From Sinomonas atrocyanea (GTDB taxonomy: Bacteria; Actinomycetota; Actinomycetes; Actinomycetales; Micrococcaceae), in the NCBI RefSeq assembly GCF_030811715.1, contig NZ_JAUSRH010000007.1, positions 159,397 to 223,396 of the forward strand: a stretch of DNA of 64,000 bases, written 5' to 3'. The notes under the pieces are model-generated. The model was not told where the DNA came from. It made no database searches and saw nothing but the letters and a program-made list of their open reading frames with translations. Both the position numbers and the translations under genes were made by a program. Shown here one piece after another: positions 26,359-36,713 of this stretch. The first letter of the stretch is position 1, and each line of letters begins with the position of its first letter.

Positions 26359-26942
26359 CCCAGGCCCCCCTCGCCCTTCTCGGCGGAGAGCATGCGGTCC
26401 AGGTGCGCCTCCTCGTTCACGAGTGCGAGTTCCTCCTTGGTGCCCATGATGCGGATGAGCTCGGCCTCGGCGGCCAGCACCTCGCGGCGTACGCGCTCGG
26501 CGCCGGCCTCGTCCTCGACGTTCACGTAGTGCACGTAGAGGGTGGCGTTGGCGCGGTCGACGTCGACCACGAGCGAGCCGGGCACGAGCGAGATGACGTG
26601 GCCCGTGGCAGTGACCATGAGGTCGGCATGGCTGCGCAGCGGGACGGCGACGACGGCGCTGCGCACGCGGGGCCCCTTCGCGACGGCGAGCCAGAGCAGC
26701 TGCGCGCTGGCCACGATGACCTGCCACACAAACACGAAGGCGTACCGCACGGCATGCAGCACGCTGAACCGGCCGCTCAGCTCGACCGGCGGCAGGTAGA
26801 ACAGGCGCGTGACAACGAGCGCCACGATGACGCCGAACAGCACGTTCCCCGGCGAGAAGTCCTGCCAGAGGGCGCCCCACACGATCACGAGCCACGCGAG
26901 CAGGGGCAGTTCGGTGCGCAGCGAGGTCCTGGACCGGCTCAT
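26355..26942 (-). CDS. mrpE: Na+/H+ antiporter subunit E
   Basis: The 195-residue product has two N-terminal spans (about 13-45) and a soluble part with ATGHVISLVPGSLVVDVDR, diagnostic of MrpE. The length is slightly above the usual 160-170 because of a C-terminal helical tail with EEAHLDRMLSAEKGEGG. Start ATG 26940-26942 overlaps mrpD. Confidence 0.92.
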   Translation of the reverse strand: MSRSRTSLRTELPLLAWLVIVWGALWQDFSPGNVLFGVIVALVVTRLFYLPPVELSGRFSVLHAVRYAFVFVWQVIVASAQLLWLAVAKGPRVRSAVVAVPLRSHADLMVTATGHVISLVPGSLVVDVDRANATLYVHYVNVEDEAGAERVRREVLAAEAELIRIMGTKEELALVNEEAHLDRMLSAEKGEGGLG

Positions 26943-28513
26943 CGGCGGCCCCCCGGAGTGGGCTGGGCGTGGGCGGCCGCGGCGGCATCGGTGCCGAGGA
27001 CAGCCGAGATGTAGCCGGTGCGGTCCAGCATCTCCTGCGCGGACTGCGCGCTGAGCCGGAACAGCGGGCCGGCGAAGACGGTCAGGGCGAGGCCGACGGC
27101 GACGAGCCCCGCCGTCGCGCCGACCATCGACTTGGGCAGGGCGTTGGCCGCGGCGGGGGCGAGGAGTGCCCGGTCGGGCGCCTCGGCGTCCTCGGGTCTG
27201 CGCCAGAAGGCGCGGCTCCACACGCGCGCCATCGCGAGCAGGGTCAGCAGGCTCACCACCACGCCGGCCGCCACGAGGACGAGCGCGAGCGGCGTGCCCT
27301 GTGCCACGCCGGCCTGCAGGAGCCCCAGCTTCCCGAGGAACCCGGACAGGGGCGGGATCCCGGAGAGGTTCATGGCCGGCAGGAAGTACAGCAGGGCCAG
27401 CAGGGGCGAGAGCTTGGCGAGGCCGCCGAGCCGGTCGATCGAGGATGAGCCGGCCCGGCGCTCCACGAGCCCGGCCACGAGGAACAGCGAGGTCTGCACG
27501 GTGATGTGGTGCACCACGTAGTAGACGGCGGCGGCGAGCCCCAGGACCGAGCTGAGGGCCGCGCCGAAGACCATGTAGCCAATGTGGCTGACGAGGGTGA
27601 AGGACAGCAGCCTCTTGATGTCCGTCTGGGCGATCGCGCCGAGGATGCCGACCACCATGGTGGCCAGGGCGACGACCATGAGCGGGACGTTGAGCGTGTC
27701 CCCCGGGAACAGCAGCGTCTCGGTGCGGATGATCGCGTACACGCCGACCTTCGTCAGCAGGCCCGCGAACACCGCCGTCACGGGCGCCGGCGCGGTCGGG
27801 TAGGAGTCCGGCAGCCAGAACGACAGCGGGAACACGGCCGCCTTGATCCCGAAGGCCACGAGCAGCATTGCGTGCAGGAGCGTCTGGGTGCCCGGCTCGA
27901 GCTGGCCGAGCTTGACCGCGAGGTCGGCCATGTTCACCGTGCCCGTGGCGGCGTAGACCATCGCGATCGCGATGAGGAACAGCAGCGAGGACACGACGCT
28001 GACCACCACGTAGGTGACGCCGGCGCGGATGCGGGGCCCGGTGCCGCCGAGGGTCATGAGCACGTAGCTGGCGGTCAGGAGGATCTCGAAGCCGACGTAG
28101 AGGTTGAACAGGTCGCCGGCGAGGAACGCGTTGGAGACCCCGGCGACGAGGATCATGTAGCTGGGGTGGAAGACCGAGATGGGGCCGTCCTTGTCCCCGT
28201 CCGCCATGCCCTGCCCGGTCGCGTACACGAGCACCGCGAGGCTCACCGTGGTCGAGATGACGAGCATGAGCGAGGAGAACTGGTCGACCACCATCGTGAT
28301 GCCGAACGGGGGCGCCCACCCGCCGATCGTCACCGCGGTGGTGCCCCCGTCCCACACGGAGGCGAGGAGCACGCACTCGAGCGCGAGGGTGAGCGCGAGG
28401 ACGGAGATCGTCGCGGTGCGCTGGGCGCGCTCCTGGCGCAGGAGCACGAAGGCGAGGGCGGCCCCGAAGATGGGGAGGACGACGGCGAGCGGCGCCAGGC
28501 TGGCGATGTTCAC
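26939..28513 (-). CDS. mrpD: Na+/H+ antiporter subunit D
   Basis: The 524-residue product is a NuoN/ND-like proton channel with about 14 spans, starting GTG 28511-28513 ([17 protein letters not shown]). It has KAAVFPLSFWLPDSYPTAPAPV, the conserved lysine and helix of antiporter-like subunits, and IKRLLSFTLVSHIGYM. It overlaps mrpC at its start. Confidence 0.93.
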   Translation of the reverse strand: MNIASLAPLAVVLPIFGAALAFVLLRQERAQRTATISVLALTLALECVLLASVWDGGTTAVTIGGWAPPFGITMVVDQFSSLMLVISTTVSLAVLVYATGQGMADGDKDGPISVFHPSYMILVAGVSNAFLAGDLFNLYVGFEILLTASYVLMTLGGTGPRIRAGVTYVVVSVVSSLLFLIAIAMVYAATGTVNMADLAVKLGQLEPGTQTLLHAMLLVAFGIKAAVFPLSFWLPDSYPTAPAPVTAVFAGLLTKVGVYAIIRTETLLFPGDTLNVPLMVVALATMVVGILGAIAQTDIKRLLSFTLVSHIGYMVFGAALSSVLGLAAAVYYVVHHITVQTSLFLVAGLVERRAGSSSIDRLGGLAKLSPLLALLYFLPAMNLSGIPPLSGFLGKLGLLQAGVAQGTPLALVLVAAGVVVSLLTLLAMARVWSRAFWRRPEDAEAPDRALLAPAAANALPKSMVGATAGLVAVGLALTVFAGPLFRLSAQSAQEMLDRTGYISAVLGTDAAAAAHAQPTPGGRR

Positions 28514-29016
28514 TCTCGCTCCGCCTCCTTCCGTTGCGCGGCATGGGAGCGGGGATCGGGCGCGGCGAGCGCGGCCTGGTCGGCGGCGGCCGCGGCCTCG
28601 GGGCTGGGGAACTCGGACAGATCGTCGGGGACGTCGGCGTCGTCCTCGGCGTCCCAGCTGGGCTGGGAGGCGACGCGGCGGTCCTCGATGTCGTCCGCGA
28701 TGACGTCCGCGCGGCCCAGCTGCCACGTCCGGTAGACGAGGGCGAGCAGGAACGCGGTCACGGCGAACGAGATGACGATCGAGGTGAGGATGAGGGCCTG
28801 CGGGAGCGGGTCGCTGTAGGAGGCCGCGTCGGTGCCCTTGGTGATGAGCGGGGCGAGGCCGGCGCCGCCGGCGGTGGCCAGCAGCAGGACATTGGCGCCG
28901 TTGGTCAGCAGCATGAGGCCCAGGAGCACGCGGGTGAGGGAGCGCTCGAGCAGGAGGTAGATGCCGGTCGCGAAGAGCAGGCCCGCGAGGACGGCCAGGG
29001 TCAGGTTGACGGTCAT
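28510..29016 (-). CDS. mrpC: Na+/H+ antiporter subunit C
   Basis: The 168-residue product is NuoK-like with three spans and the motif [20 protein letters not shown], then [20 protein letters not shown]. It carries an extra C-terminal tail of about 55 residues that is acidic and Ala-rich, longer than the usual 110-125 residue subunit. It overlaps mrpA and mrpD. Confidence 0.93.
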   Translation of the reverse strand: MTVNLTLAVLAGLLFATGIYLLLERSLTRVLLGLMLLTNGANVLLLATAGGAGLAPLITKGTDAASYSDPLPQALILTSIVISFAVTAFLLALVYRTWQLGRADVIADDIEDRRVASQPSWDAEDDADVPDDLSEFPSPEAAAAADQAALAAPDPRSHAAQRKEAERE

Positions 29017-32000
29017 CGCGCCGCCTCCTCATGCTCGGCCCGGGCCCGGCGCGCCTCGGCCTTCCCGGCGGCCTCGATCTGCACGTCGATGCCCGAGCCG
29101 AGGCTGCGCAGCACATCGATCACGAGCCCCACGACCACGAGGTACACGCCGACGTCGAAGATGGTCGAGGTCACGAACTTCACGTCGCCGAAGACCGGGA
29201 GCCAGATCTGGAGGATGGCGCTCTGGAAGACCTCTGCCCCGGCCGCGAGCGGCACGGCCGCGGAGAGCGCCGCGGTGGCGAGGCCGATCCCGAGCACCGC
29301 TCCCGGGCTCGCGGGCGCGGCCTCGTGCAGTTCGAAGCGTCCTCCCGCGAGGTACCGGACGGTGAGGGCGAGACCGGCGACGAGGCCGCCGGCGAACCCG
29401 CCGCCCGGGAAGTTGTGCCCGGCCAGGAGCAGGTAGACGGAGAACACGATCATCGAGTGGAAGAGGAGCCGGGTGACGACCTCGAAGATGATCGAGCGGC
29501 GCTCGGGGGCGAGGGTGCGTCCGGCCACGAGCCAGGGGTCCCGCTCCACGGTGGCGAACGTGCGGGCCACGGCGAGCTCGGCCGCCCCGCGGGAACGCGC
29601 CTCGATGCCGCGCACGCGGCCGATGCTGCCCGTGGGCACGTCCGCGGTGGCCGTGAGGGCGCGCCCGCGGTGCCGGATGAAGATCAGGCTCGCGATCCCG
29701 GTCGCGGCGAGGGCGAGCACGGAGATCTCGCCGAACGTGTCCCAGGCCCGCAGGTCCACGAGGGTCACGTTGACGACGTTGAGCCCGCCCCCGCCGCTGT
29801 AGGCCAGGTCCGGGAACTGCAGCGAGATGGGTTCGGCGACGCGGGCGCCCATGGCCGCGAGGCCCACGAGCACCATGGCCGTGCCGAACGCCGCGGCGAT
29901 CACGATGCGCGCCGCGCGGTACCTGCCGCCCGTGCGGTCCCGCAGCTGCGGGGGCAGGCTGCGCAGGCCGAGGACGAACGCGACGAGCACGATCGTCTCG
30001 ACGAGCATCTGCGTGACCGCCAGGTCCGGGGCGCCCTGGAGCGCGAAGATGAGCGCGATCCCGTATCCGGTGATCGAGACCATGAGGACCGCGAGGAAGC
30101 GCTTGTTGGCCCGCACCGCCGCGAGGGCGCCGACGGCGATGGCGGCCGCGATCACGGGGATGAGCGGCGAGCCGGGGTCCACGAGCGTGACGCGCTCGGG
30201 CGGCGGCAGGGGCACGCCGCCGGCCAGGAGCACCGAGAGCGGCACGACCGCGGCCACCGCGAGGATCACGGCCAGGTAGAAGAACAGGGAGCCGCGCTGG
30301 GTCCGGCCCGTGACCCAGATGGCCGCCTGGTCGATCCCGCCGATGAGCGCCCGGTAGCCGCGCTCCGCGTCCACGGGCGCGCCCACGCGCGCCTGGACTC
30401 GGCCTACGGCGCCGCGCCCCGCGAAGAGGGCCGCGCCGAGGATCCACCCCGCCGCCGAGAGGGCCAGGGGCAGGCCGAGGCCGTGCCACGCCGCGAGGTG
30501 AGGCAGCTGCGCGGGCGAGGGGCCGGCGTCGTGCGCGGCGGCGGCACCGGCGGCGACCGACGCCGCGTACGGCCCGGCCCACGCGTCCACCGGGGCGGGC
30601 CACAGGCCGTACACGAGGCCGGCGAGCGCGAGGAGCGCCGGGGAGAGGACGAACAGCGGCGTGATCGGGGTGAAGGGGGTGTCCGCGACGCCGGGCTTGC
30701 GGGCGAACGCCCCCCACACGAACCGGGCGCTGTAGGCCACCGTCAGCGCCGAGCCGACGGCGAAGCCGACCAGCAGGACGGCCTCCCACGCGGCCGGCAG
30801 CGGGGTGTGGGCGAAGGCCTCGAAGATGGCCTCCTTGGCCACGAAGCCGCCGAAGAGCGGCAGCCCCGCCATCGACGCCGCGGCGAGCGTCCCGGCCACG
30901 GCGAGCGCGCGGGACCGGCGGAACACGCCCGAGAGGCGGCGCAGGTCGCGGGTGCCGGTCTGGTGGTCGATGATCCCGACCACGAGGAACAGGGCGGCCT
31001 TGAACAGCGCGTGGGCCACGACCATCGCGAGCCCGGCCAGCGCGGCCTCGGGGGTGCCGAGGCCCACGACCGCGATCATGAACCCGAGCTGGCTCACGGT
31101 GCCGAACGCGAGGATGAGCTTGATGTCGTGCTGGCGCAGCGAGCGGTACCCGCCCAGCAGCATGGTCGCGAGCCCGAAGCCGAGGACCACCGGCTGCCAG
31201 TAGGCGGTCGCGGCCAACGCCGGGGCGAGCCGGGCCACGAGGTACACGCCGGCCTTGACCATCGCGGCGGCGTGCAGGTACGCCGAGACGGGGGTCGGGG
31301 CCGCCATCGCGGCGGGAAGCCAGAAGTGGAACGGCACGAGCGCGGACTTGCTCAGCGCCCCCACGAGCGTGAGCACCGCGCCCACGGCGACGGGGACGGC
31401 CGTGGTCGGGTCGGCCACGAGGGCCGGTGCCTTCTCGAGCAGCGCCGAGATGCGGTAGGTCCCGGCCGCGTCGCCCAGGAGGATGAGGCCCACGAGCATG
31501 GCCAGGCCCCCGGCGGTCGTGACCACGAGGGCCTGCAGGGCCGAGCGGCGGGCGGAGAGGCGGACGTTCGCGTAGCCGATGAGGAGGTAGGAGAGGACGG
31601 TGGTCAGCTCCCAGAAGATGAACAGGGCGATGAGGTCGTCCGCGGTGACGAGGCCGAACATGGCGCCGGCGAACGCGAGCATCTGGCCGCCGAAGCCGCC
31701 CAGGCCCGCGTCGTCCCGCTTGAAGTACCGGGCGCAGTAGAGCAGGACGAGCGCGCCGACCCCGAGCACGAGCAGGCACAGCACCCACGCGAGCGGATCG
31801 AGCCGGAAGGCCATCTGGACGCCGAGGGTGGGGATGAAGTCCCAGGACTCGAGGATGCCGGGCGCCGGGGACGGAGCGGAGGCGCCGTGCGCGGCTGCGG
31901 CGACCGGGCCGGCGTCGTACGCCGAGGGCCCCTGGAGGGCCAGCCACACGAGCGAGCCGGCCGGGATGGCGGCGAGGAGGAAGAAGGCCGCCCGCCCCAT

Positions 32001-32063
32001 GCGCCGGAAGATCCACGGCGCGCCAGCCGCCACTGTGAAGTGCAGGGCGAGGACTGGCAGCAC
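29013..32063 (-). CDS. mrpA: Na+/H+ antiporter subunit A with fused B domain
   Basis: The product of about 1016 residues is NuoL-like in its N-terminal two-thirds ([28 protein letters not shown] with the conserved Lys/His). A C-terminal MnhB-like domain follows ([34 protein letters not shown]). GTG 32061-32063 is preferred because GCGGAG lies five bases upstream and family members start at this point; a TTG at 32090 is the alternative. Two surface loops carry DAGP-containing linkers ([27 protein letters not shown]) encoded by the GCACGACGCCGGC motif. First gene of the mrpACDEFG operon. Confidence 0.93.
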   Translation of the reverse strand: MLPVLALHFTVAAGAPWIFRRMGRAAFFLLAAIPAGSLVWLALQGPSAYDAGPVAAAAHGASAPSPAPGILESWDFIPTLGVQMAFRLDPLAWVLCLLVLGVGALVLLYCARYFKRDDAGLGGFGGQMLAFAGAMFGLVTADDLIALFIFWELTTVLSYLLIGYANVRLSARRSALQALVVTTAGGLAMLVGLILLGDAAGTYRISALLEKAPALVADPTTAVPVAVGAVLTLVGALSKSALVPFHFWLPAAMAAPTPVSAYLHAAAMVKAGVYLVARLAPALAATAYWQPVVLGFGLATMLLGGYRSLRQHDIKLILAFGTVSQLGFMIAVVGLGTPEAALAGLAMVVAHALFKAALFLVVGIIDHQTGTRDLRRLSGVFRRSRALAVAGTLAAASMAGLPLFGGFVAKEAIFEAFAHTPLPAAWEAVLLVGFAVGSALTVAYSARFVWGAFARKPGVADTPFTPITPLFVLSPALLALAGLVYGLWPAPVDAWAGPYAASVAAGAAAAHDAGPSPAQLPHLAAWHGLGLPLALSAAGWILGAALFAGRGAVGRVQARVGAPVDAERGYRALIGGIDQAAIWVTGRTQRGSLFFYLAVILAVAAVVPLSVLLAGGVPLPPPERVTLVDPGSPLIPVIAAAIAVGALAAVRANKRFLAVLMVSITGYGIALIFALQGAPDLAVTQMLVETIVLVAFVLGLRSLPPQLRDRTGGRYRAARIVIAAAFGTAMVLVGLAAMGARVAEPISLQFPDLAYSGGGGLNVVNVTLVDLRAWDTFGEISVLALAATGIASLIFIRHRGRALTATADVPTGSIGRVRGIEARSRGAAELAVARTFATVERDPWLVAGRTLAPERRSIIFEVVTRLLFHSMIVFSVYLLLAGHNFPGGGFAGGLVAGLALTVRYLAGGRFELHEAAPASPGAVLGIGLATAALSAAVPLAAGAEVFQSAILQIWLPVFGDVKFVTSTIFDVGVYLVVVGLVIDVLRSLGSGIDVQIEAAGKAEARRARAEHEEAAR

Positions 32064-32179
32064 AGGGACTCCGCTCGGTTGAAGGTTCAATTGTCAAACG
32101 TTGGGTGTGGCGGCAGATCAGTTGGGTTCGGAGCGGCCAGTCTATCAATCGCGCCGAGCCCGGCCGCTAGAGTTCAGGT

Positions 32180-33559
32180 ATGCAGGCGTCCGGCGTCTCC
32201 GAACTCGAACGGCACACCACGCCCGTGCGGCGGCGGCAGGTGCTCGCGTGGGCCGCGTGGGACTGGGGGTCCGCGGCCTTCAACGCCGTCATGACCACCT
32301 TCGTCTTCACCGTCTACCTCACGTCCAAGGCCTTCGGCGGCGAGGACCACGGCTCGGCGGTGCTGGGCGCGTGCCTCGGCGCCGCGGGACTCGGGATCGC
32401 CCTGCTCGCCCCCGTCTCCGGGCAGCGCTCCGACGCCGGCGGGCGCCGCAAGCTCTGGCTCGGGGTCCACACGGGCGTGGTCGCGCTCCTGACCGGCCTG
32501 TGCTTCTTCGCGTTCCCGAGCCCCGACTTCCTCCTGTACGGGGCGGCCCTCATCGCGGCCGGCCACGTGTTCAGCGAGCTCGCCGGGGTGAACTACAACG
32601 CGATGCTCGAGCAGATCGCCAGCCCCGCGACGATCGGCCGGGTCTCGGGCATCGGCTGGTCCGCCGGGTACTTCGGCGGGATCGTCGCACTCCTGGCCGT
32701 GCTCGCCCTGTTCGTCCAGCCCGCATTCGACTGGTTCGGCGCCTCCACCGAGGGCTCGCTCAACATCCGCCTCGTGGCGGTCTTCTCGATGCTGTGGATC
32801 ATCGCGTTCTCGCTGCCGGTGATGTTCGCCGTCCCGGAGGTCCCGCAGCGCCCGGCCGCGCGGCTCGGGTTCTTCGCCTCCTACGGGCTGCTGTGGCGGC
32901 GGATCCGGGCGATCTGGGCCACGAGCCCGCACACGATCTACTTCCTGGCCGCCTCCGCGGTGTTCCGCGACGGGCTCGCCGCGGTGTTCACGTTCGGCGG
33001 GGTCATCGCCGCCGGGACGTTCGGGTTCTCCCTCTCCCAGGTCATCTTCTTCGCGATCTTCGGCAACGTGGTGGCCGCGGCGGGGGCGCTGCTCGGCGGG
33101 GTGCTCGACGACGTCGTGGGGCCCAAGCGCGTGATCACGGGCTCGCTCGGGGGCCTGCTCGTCGCGGCCGCCGCCATCCTCGTGCTCGGCAACGGGGCCT
33201 ATCCGGTGGGCGGGTTCACCTGGACCGGGCCGCTGACCTTCTGGATCTTCGGGCTGTTCCTGTGCCTGTTCGTCGGGCCGGCGCAGGCGTCCGCGCGCGC
33301 CTACCTCGCGCGCCTGGCGCCCGACGGGGAGGCCGGCGAGCTGTTCGGCCTGTACGCCACGACCGGCCGGGCCGTGAGCTTCCTCGCGCCCACGCTGTTC
33401 AGCCTGTGCATCACGATCGCCACTCCCCTCGTCCCCGCCGGACAGGCCCAGCGCTGGGGCATCGCGGGCATCATGGTGGTCCTCCTCGCGGGGCTGCTCG
33501 TGCTCCTGCCCGTCCGACCGCCGGCGCGCGTGGCCACCGCGGTGGTCCCGGAGGCCTGA
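32180..33559 (+). CDS. UMF1-family MFS transporter (Atg22-like)
   Basis: The 459-residue product has about 12 spans, starting MQASGVSELERHTTPVRRRQ. WAAWDWGSAAFNAVMTTFVFTVY at the first span is the hallmark of the UMF1/Atg22-like group, which moves amino acids or other small molecules out of vacuoles in yeast. The bacterial substrate is unknown. The gene is divergent from mrpA. No operon partner follows; the next 500 bp are repeats. Confidence 0.85.
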   Translation: MQASGVSELERHTTPVRRRQVLAWAAWDWGSAAFNAVMTTFVFTVYLTSKAFGGEDHGSAVLGACLGAAGLGIALLAPVSGQRSDAGGRRKLWLGVHTGVVALLTGLCFFAFPSPDFLLYGAALIAAGHVFSELAGVNYNAMLEQIASPATIGRVSGIGWSAGYFGGIVALLAVLALFVQPAFDWFGASTEGSLNIRLVAVFSMLWIIAFSLPVMFAVPEVPQRPAARLGFFASYGLLWRRIRAIWATSPHTIYFLAASAVFRDGLAAVFTFGGVIAAGTFGFSLSQVIFFAIFGNVVAAAGALLGGVLDDVVGPKRVITGSLGGLLVAAAAILVLGNGAYPVGGFTWTGPLTFWIFGLFLCLFVGPAQASARAYLARLAPDGEAGELFGLYATTGRAVSFLAPTLFSLCITIATPLVPAGQAQRWGIAGIMVVLLAGLLVLLPVRPPARVATAVVPEA

Positions 33560-33615
33560 CGCCTCCCCGCCCGCCCCTCCCGCCTCGTGTTCCCGTCCCC
33601 CTCCCGCCTCCCGCC

Positions 33616-33741
33616 GAGGTCACCCCGTGGGCGCCCGAGGTCACCCCGTGGGAGCGCGAGATCGGGCCGTAGGAGCGCGAGGTCACCCCGTGGGCGCGCG
33701 AGATCGGGCCGTCGGCGCCCGAGGTCACCCCGTGGACGCGC
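33616..33741 (+). repeat. 21-bp tandem repeat array, six contiguous units
   Basis: The units start at 33616, 33637, 33658, 33679, 33700 and 33721, each exactly 21 bp. Four are GAGGTCACCCCGTGG(G/A) types; the third and fifth are GAGATCGGGCCGT types. The array begins 56 bp after the UMF1 stop, in the 500-bp gap before the KhtT-like gene. No gene is seen in this gap. Confidence 0.9.
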
Positions 33742-33756
33742 CTCCGTCACACCGCG

Positions 33757-33936
33757 CACGACGCCGGCCGGTCGCCCTGGTTGGCACCCTCCGCCCAGGA
33801 CGTCGGTGCAGAAGTGCACTTCTCGCCGTGAAGTCCACCCGACGCGCACGGCAGGGCGAAAGGTGCACTTCCGCAGCTCGGCCTTCCGGGGAGCAGTCCG
33901 CCTCTCGCCCAGAAGTGCCCGGAACACGCACTTCTC
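33757..33936. repeat. GCACGACGCCGGCC motif followed by GTGCAC-palindrome array
   Basis: GCACGACGCCGGCC lies near 33758. Next comes the perfect 14-bp palindrome AGAAGTGCACTTCT at 33810-33823, a diverged copy (AAAGGTGCACTTCC) near 33860-33873, and a split copy with AGAAGTGC at 33911-33918 and GCACTTCT at 33928-33935. Centres are about 50 bp apart. The same design is at 40974-41035. The remainder up to 34059 shows no gene. Confidence 0.75.
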
Positions 33937-34059
33937 GACGGGACCGGCACTCCTGCCCGCGATCGCCCATGGATCCGCAGCCCCGCACACCCCCGCCCCC
34001 ACCCACGAACAGCACGGTTCCCCAGACAACCGGAACCGCCCGGCCACTAGAGTTGACCC

Positions 34060-34542
34060 ATGAACGTTGACGAGACCGACCTCCCAGGGTTCGGGGTCCG
34101 CAAGGACTTCATGACCCAGTCGGGCCGCCGGCTCGGAGTTGTCACGCACCGCGACGGAGGCACGGAGCTCATCGTCTCCGCGTGGGACGACCCGGACACG
34201 TGCCAGGCGAGCATCCCCCTCACGGCCGACGAGGCCACCACCCTCGGCAACCTGCTCGGCGGCCAGAGGATCGTCATGCAGCTCACCGAGGAGCACCGCG
34301 AGGTCCCGGGCATCTCCACCCGCCAGTTCCACGTCGCGGCCGAGTCCCCCTACCGGGACCTGCCCATGGGAAAGGCCGCGGTCCGCACCCGCACCAACGT
34401 CTCGATCGTGGCGATCATGCGCGAGGGCGAGGTGCTCGCGGCGCCGGGGCCCGACGTCGTGCTCCGGACCGGCGACCTGATCGTGGCCGTCGGCACCGAG
34501 GAAGGCCTCGACCGGGCAGCCCAGATCCTCCGCAACGGCTGA
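34060..34542 (+). CDS. khtT: Cation:proton antiporter regulatory subunit (KhtT-like, RCK_C domain)
   Basis: The 160-residue product starts MNVDETDLPGFGVRKDFMTQ and ends with an RCK_C/TrkA_C domain (about 80-158; VSIVAIMREGEVLAAPGPDVVLRTGDLIVAVGT). In Bacillus the KhtT protein regulates the KhtU K+/H+ antiporter and responds to nucleotides and pH. The antiporter gene follows by six bases, so the pair is an operon. Confidence 0.88.
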   Translation: MNVDETDLPGFGVRKDFMTQSGRRLGVVTHRDGGTELIVSAWDDPDTCQASIPLTADEATTLGNLLGGQRIVMQLTEEHREVPGISTRQFHVAAESPYRDLPMGKAAVRTRTNVSIVAIMREGEVLAAPGPDVVLRTGDLIVAVGTEEGLDRAAQILRNG

Positions 34543-34548
34543 GCCGCG

Positions 34549-35742
34549 ATGGACCCCATCGCACTGACGCTGATCGAACTGGGGGCGGTCGTCTTCGCCT
34601 TGGGGCTGCTGGCGCGCCTGGCCGGCCGGATCGGCATGTCCCCGATCCCCTTCTACCTCGTGGGCGGCCTGGTGTTCGGCGCCGGCGGCCTCATCGACCT
34701 GGGCGGCGTGCGGGAGTTCGCGCACCTGTCCGGGGAGATCGGCGTCATCCTGCTCCTGCTCATGCTCGGGCTGGAGTACACGGCGCAGGAGCTCGTCACC
34801 GGCCTGAAGACGTCGTGGCAGGCTGGCGTGATGGACCTCGTGCTGAACTCGCTGCCCGGGGCGGCGGTCGCCCTGCTCCTCGGGTGGGGCGGCGTCGGAG
34901 CCCTCGTCATGGGCGGGGTCACCTACATCTCGTCCTCGGGGATCGCAGCCAAAGTCATCACCGACCTCGGCCGGCTCGGCAACCGCGAGACGCCCACCAT
35001 CCTCGCGATCCTCGTGTTCGAGGACCTCGCCATGGCCATCTACCTGCCGGTCCTCACCGCGACCCTCGCCGGGGTCAGCTTCCTCGGGGGGCTGCAGACG
35101 GTGGGCATCTCCCTCGTGGTCGTGACCGTGGTCCTCATGGTCGCGCTGCGGCACGGGCACCACGTCTCCAAGGCCGTCCACAGCGAGAACTCGGAGGTCT
35201 TCCTCCTCAACGTCCTCGGCCTCGCACTCCTCGTGGCAGGCCTGGCGTCGGCGATGCAGGTCTCCGCGGCCGTGGGCGCGTTCATGCTCGGCATCGCGAT
35301 CTCGGGCACCACGGCGCACCTCGCCTCCCGCCTCCTCGAGCCCCTGCGCGACCTGTTCGCCGCGATCTTCTTCGTCGCGTTCGGCCTCAACACCGACCCG
35401 GCCACCATCCCGCCGGTGCTCGGCTGGGCGCTGCTGCTTGCGCTGGCCACCGCGGCGACGAAGCTCGCGACCGGTTGGTGGGCCGCGGCCCGGGCCGGGG
35501 TGGCGGTGCCGGGGCGGGCGCGCGCTGGGGCGGCACTCATCGCCCGCGGCGAGTTCTCGATCGTCATCGCGGGCCTCGCCGTCACCGCGGGTGCGGTCAA
35601 CAGCGAGCTCGCGGCCCTCGCGACCGCCTACGTGCTGCTCATGGCGGTCCTCGGACCCCTCGCGGCCCGCTTCGTCGAGCCGGTCGTCAAGGCGGTCCGC
35701 CGTCCCCGCGCCCGCAAGGCCGCCGCGGAGGCGTCCTCCTGA
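34549..35742 (+). CDS. khtU: Cation:proton antiporter (CPA2, KhtU-like)
   Basis: The 397-residue product has about 12 spans of the KefB/Na_H_Exchanger fold. SGEIGVILLLLMLGLEYTAQEL and VGAFMLGIAISGTTAH are typical of CPA2 K+/H+ antiporters. No fused RCK domain is present, in agreement with the separate regulatory subunit just upstream. It probably extrudes K+ or other monovalent cations at alkaline pH. Confidence 0.9.
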   Translation: MDPIALTLIELGAVVFALGLLARLAGRIGMSPIPFYLVGGLVFGAGGLIDLGGVREFAHLSGEIGVILLLLMLGLEYTAQELVTGLKTSWQAGVMDLVLNSLPGAAVALLLGWGGVGALVMGGVTYISSSGIAAKVITDLGRLGNRETPTILAILVFEDLAMAIYLPVLTATLAGVSFLGGLQTVGISLVVVTVVLMVALRHGHHVSKAVHSENSEVFLLNVLGLALLVAGLASAMQVSAAVGAFMLGIAISGTTAHLASRLLEPLRDLFAAIFFVAFGLNTDPATIPPVLGWALLLALATAATKLATGWWAAARAGVAVPGRARAGAALIARGEFSIVIAGLAVTAGAVNSELAALATAYVLLMAVLGPLAARFVEPVVKAVRRPRARKAAAEASS

Positions 35743-35756
35743 GCGTGCCCGGCGGC

Positions 35757-35775
35757 ACGGCGCACGACGCCGGCC
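35757..35775 (+). repeat. GCACGACGCCGGCCACTCG motif copy
   Basis: The motif GGCGCACGACGCCGGCCACTCG recurs here just after khtU. Close relatives are at 3293, 25409, 33758 and 41884, and inverted copies lie in terminator-like hairpins at 47154-47195 and 57000-57048. Confidence 0.6.
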
Positions 35776-35874
35776 ACTCGCCCGGGCGGGGCCGCCCACC
35801 CGTGGCGACCACGCGGCGTCGGACTTAAACGCCCCCGCAACCGGGGCGAAACACCGCCCGGTTTGGATGGGTGC

Positions 35875-36708
35875 ATGAGCATCTTCACGCACACGCCCCC
35901 TCCGTCCGAGCTGGCCTGCGACGTGTGCGGCCGGTACCCCGAGCCGCCCAAGCTGAGGCTGCTCCTGGCCAATGTCGCGGCGACGCTCCCGATCGAGCTC
36001 GCGGCCAACGCGCTCTTGGTCGGCACGCACTGGCCGCTCGCCGTGCAGGTGGTGCTGCTGGCGGTGGTCTCGACGGCCCTGGTCATCTGGGTCGCGGAGC
36101 CCGGCGCGCGGCGGCTGCTCCGCTCGTGGCTGCACGCCCCGGCGCTGCGGCGGCGGCGCGAGCTCGACGTCGCACCCGCGCTGTGGCGCGCCCGGGCGAC
36201 TCTGGCGGACATGCCGGGGGCGCTCGAGCACCTCACGCACGCGCTGGCCGGGCTCGGGGTGAACATCCTCTCGATCCAGGCCCAGCCCGTGCGCGGCGGG
36301 GTGGTCGACGAGCTGGTCCTCTCGGCCCCCGGCGGCCTGACCGAGGCCGATCTGCTCGACGCGCTCGCGGACGGGGGCGGGGCGGGACCGCGGGTCTGGC
36401 CCACCACCCCGCTCGCCCTGGCCGACGCGCCCACGCGGGCGCTCTCGCTCGCCGCACGGGTCGCGGCCGCGCCCGCCGAGCTGCCGTACGCGGCCGCGGA
36501 GCTCCTCGGGGCGCAGCGCGTCGCGGCCGAGAAGGCCCTGCCCGACGCATGGCATGCCGCCAGGACCGTGCTCAAGGTGCCCACGCCGTGGGACGCGCCG
36601 CTCGTGCTCATCCGCCCTGGCGTGCCGTTCACGCCGGCGGAGGAGGCACGGGCGGCCCGGCTCGCCGAGCTGGCCGAGGTCGTGGAACGCCAGCGCGCCG
36701 CCTCCTGA
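35875..36708 (+). CDS. ACT-domain-like membrane-anchored protein of unknown function
   Basis: The 277-residue product starts at ATG 35875 (MSIFTHTPPPSELACDVCGRY). A CxxC pair (CDVC) is followed by two closely spaced hydrophobic spans (about 24-44 and 50-72). After residue 95 an ACT-like fold is suggested by LADMPGALEHLTHALAGLGVNILSI. ACT domains bind amino acids or other small ligands. The remaining 140 residues are Ala-rich. Signal sensing at the membrane is a guess. The stop lies five bases before a 21-bp repeat array. Confidence 0.65.
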   Translation: MSIFTHTPPPSELACDVCGRYPEPPKLRLLLANVAATLPIELAANALLVGTHWPLAVQVVLLAVVSTALVIWVAEPGARRLLRSWLHAPALRRRRELDVAPALWRARATLADMPGALEHLTHALAGLGVNILSIQAQPVRGGVVDELVLSAPGGLTEADLLDALADGGGAGPRVWPTTPLALADAPTRALSLAARVAAAPAELPYAAAELLGAQRVAAEKALPDAWHAARTVLKVPTPWDAPLVLIRPGVPFTPAEEARAARLAELAEVVERQRAAS

Positions 36709-36713
36709 CCGCT

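Noticed and set aside
29031..32294. Very long plus-strand open frame opposite mrpA
   Set aside because: It is antisense to a well conserved Mrp subunit and its translation is His/Arg/Asp/Glu-rich low complexity.
33616..33741. CRISPR array
   Set aside because: The 21-bp units are contiguous without unique spacers, and no cas genes are present.
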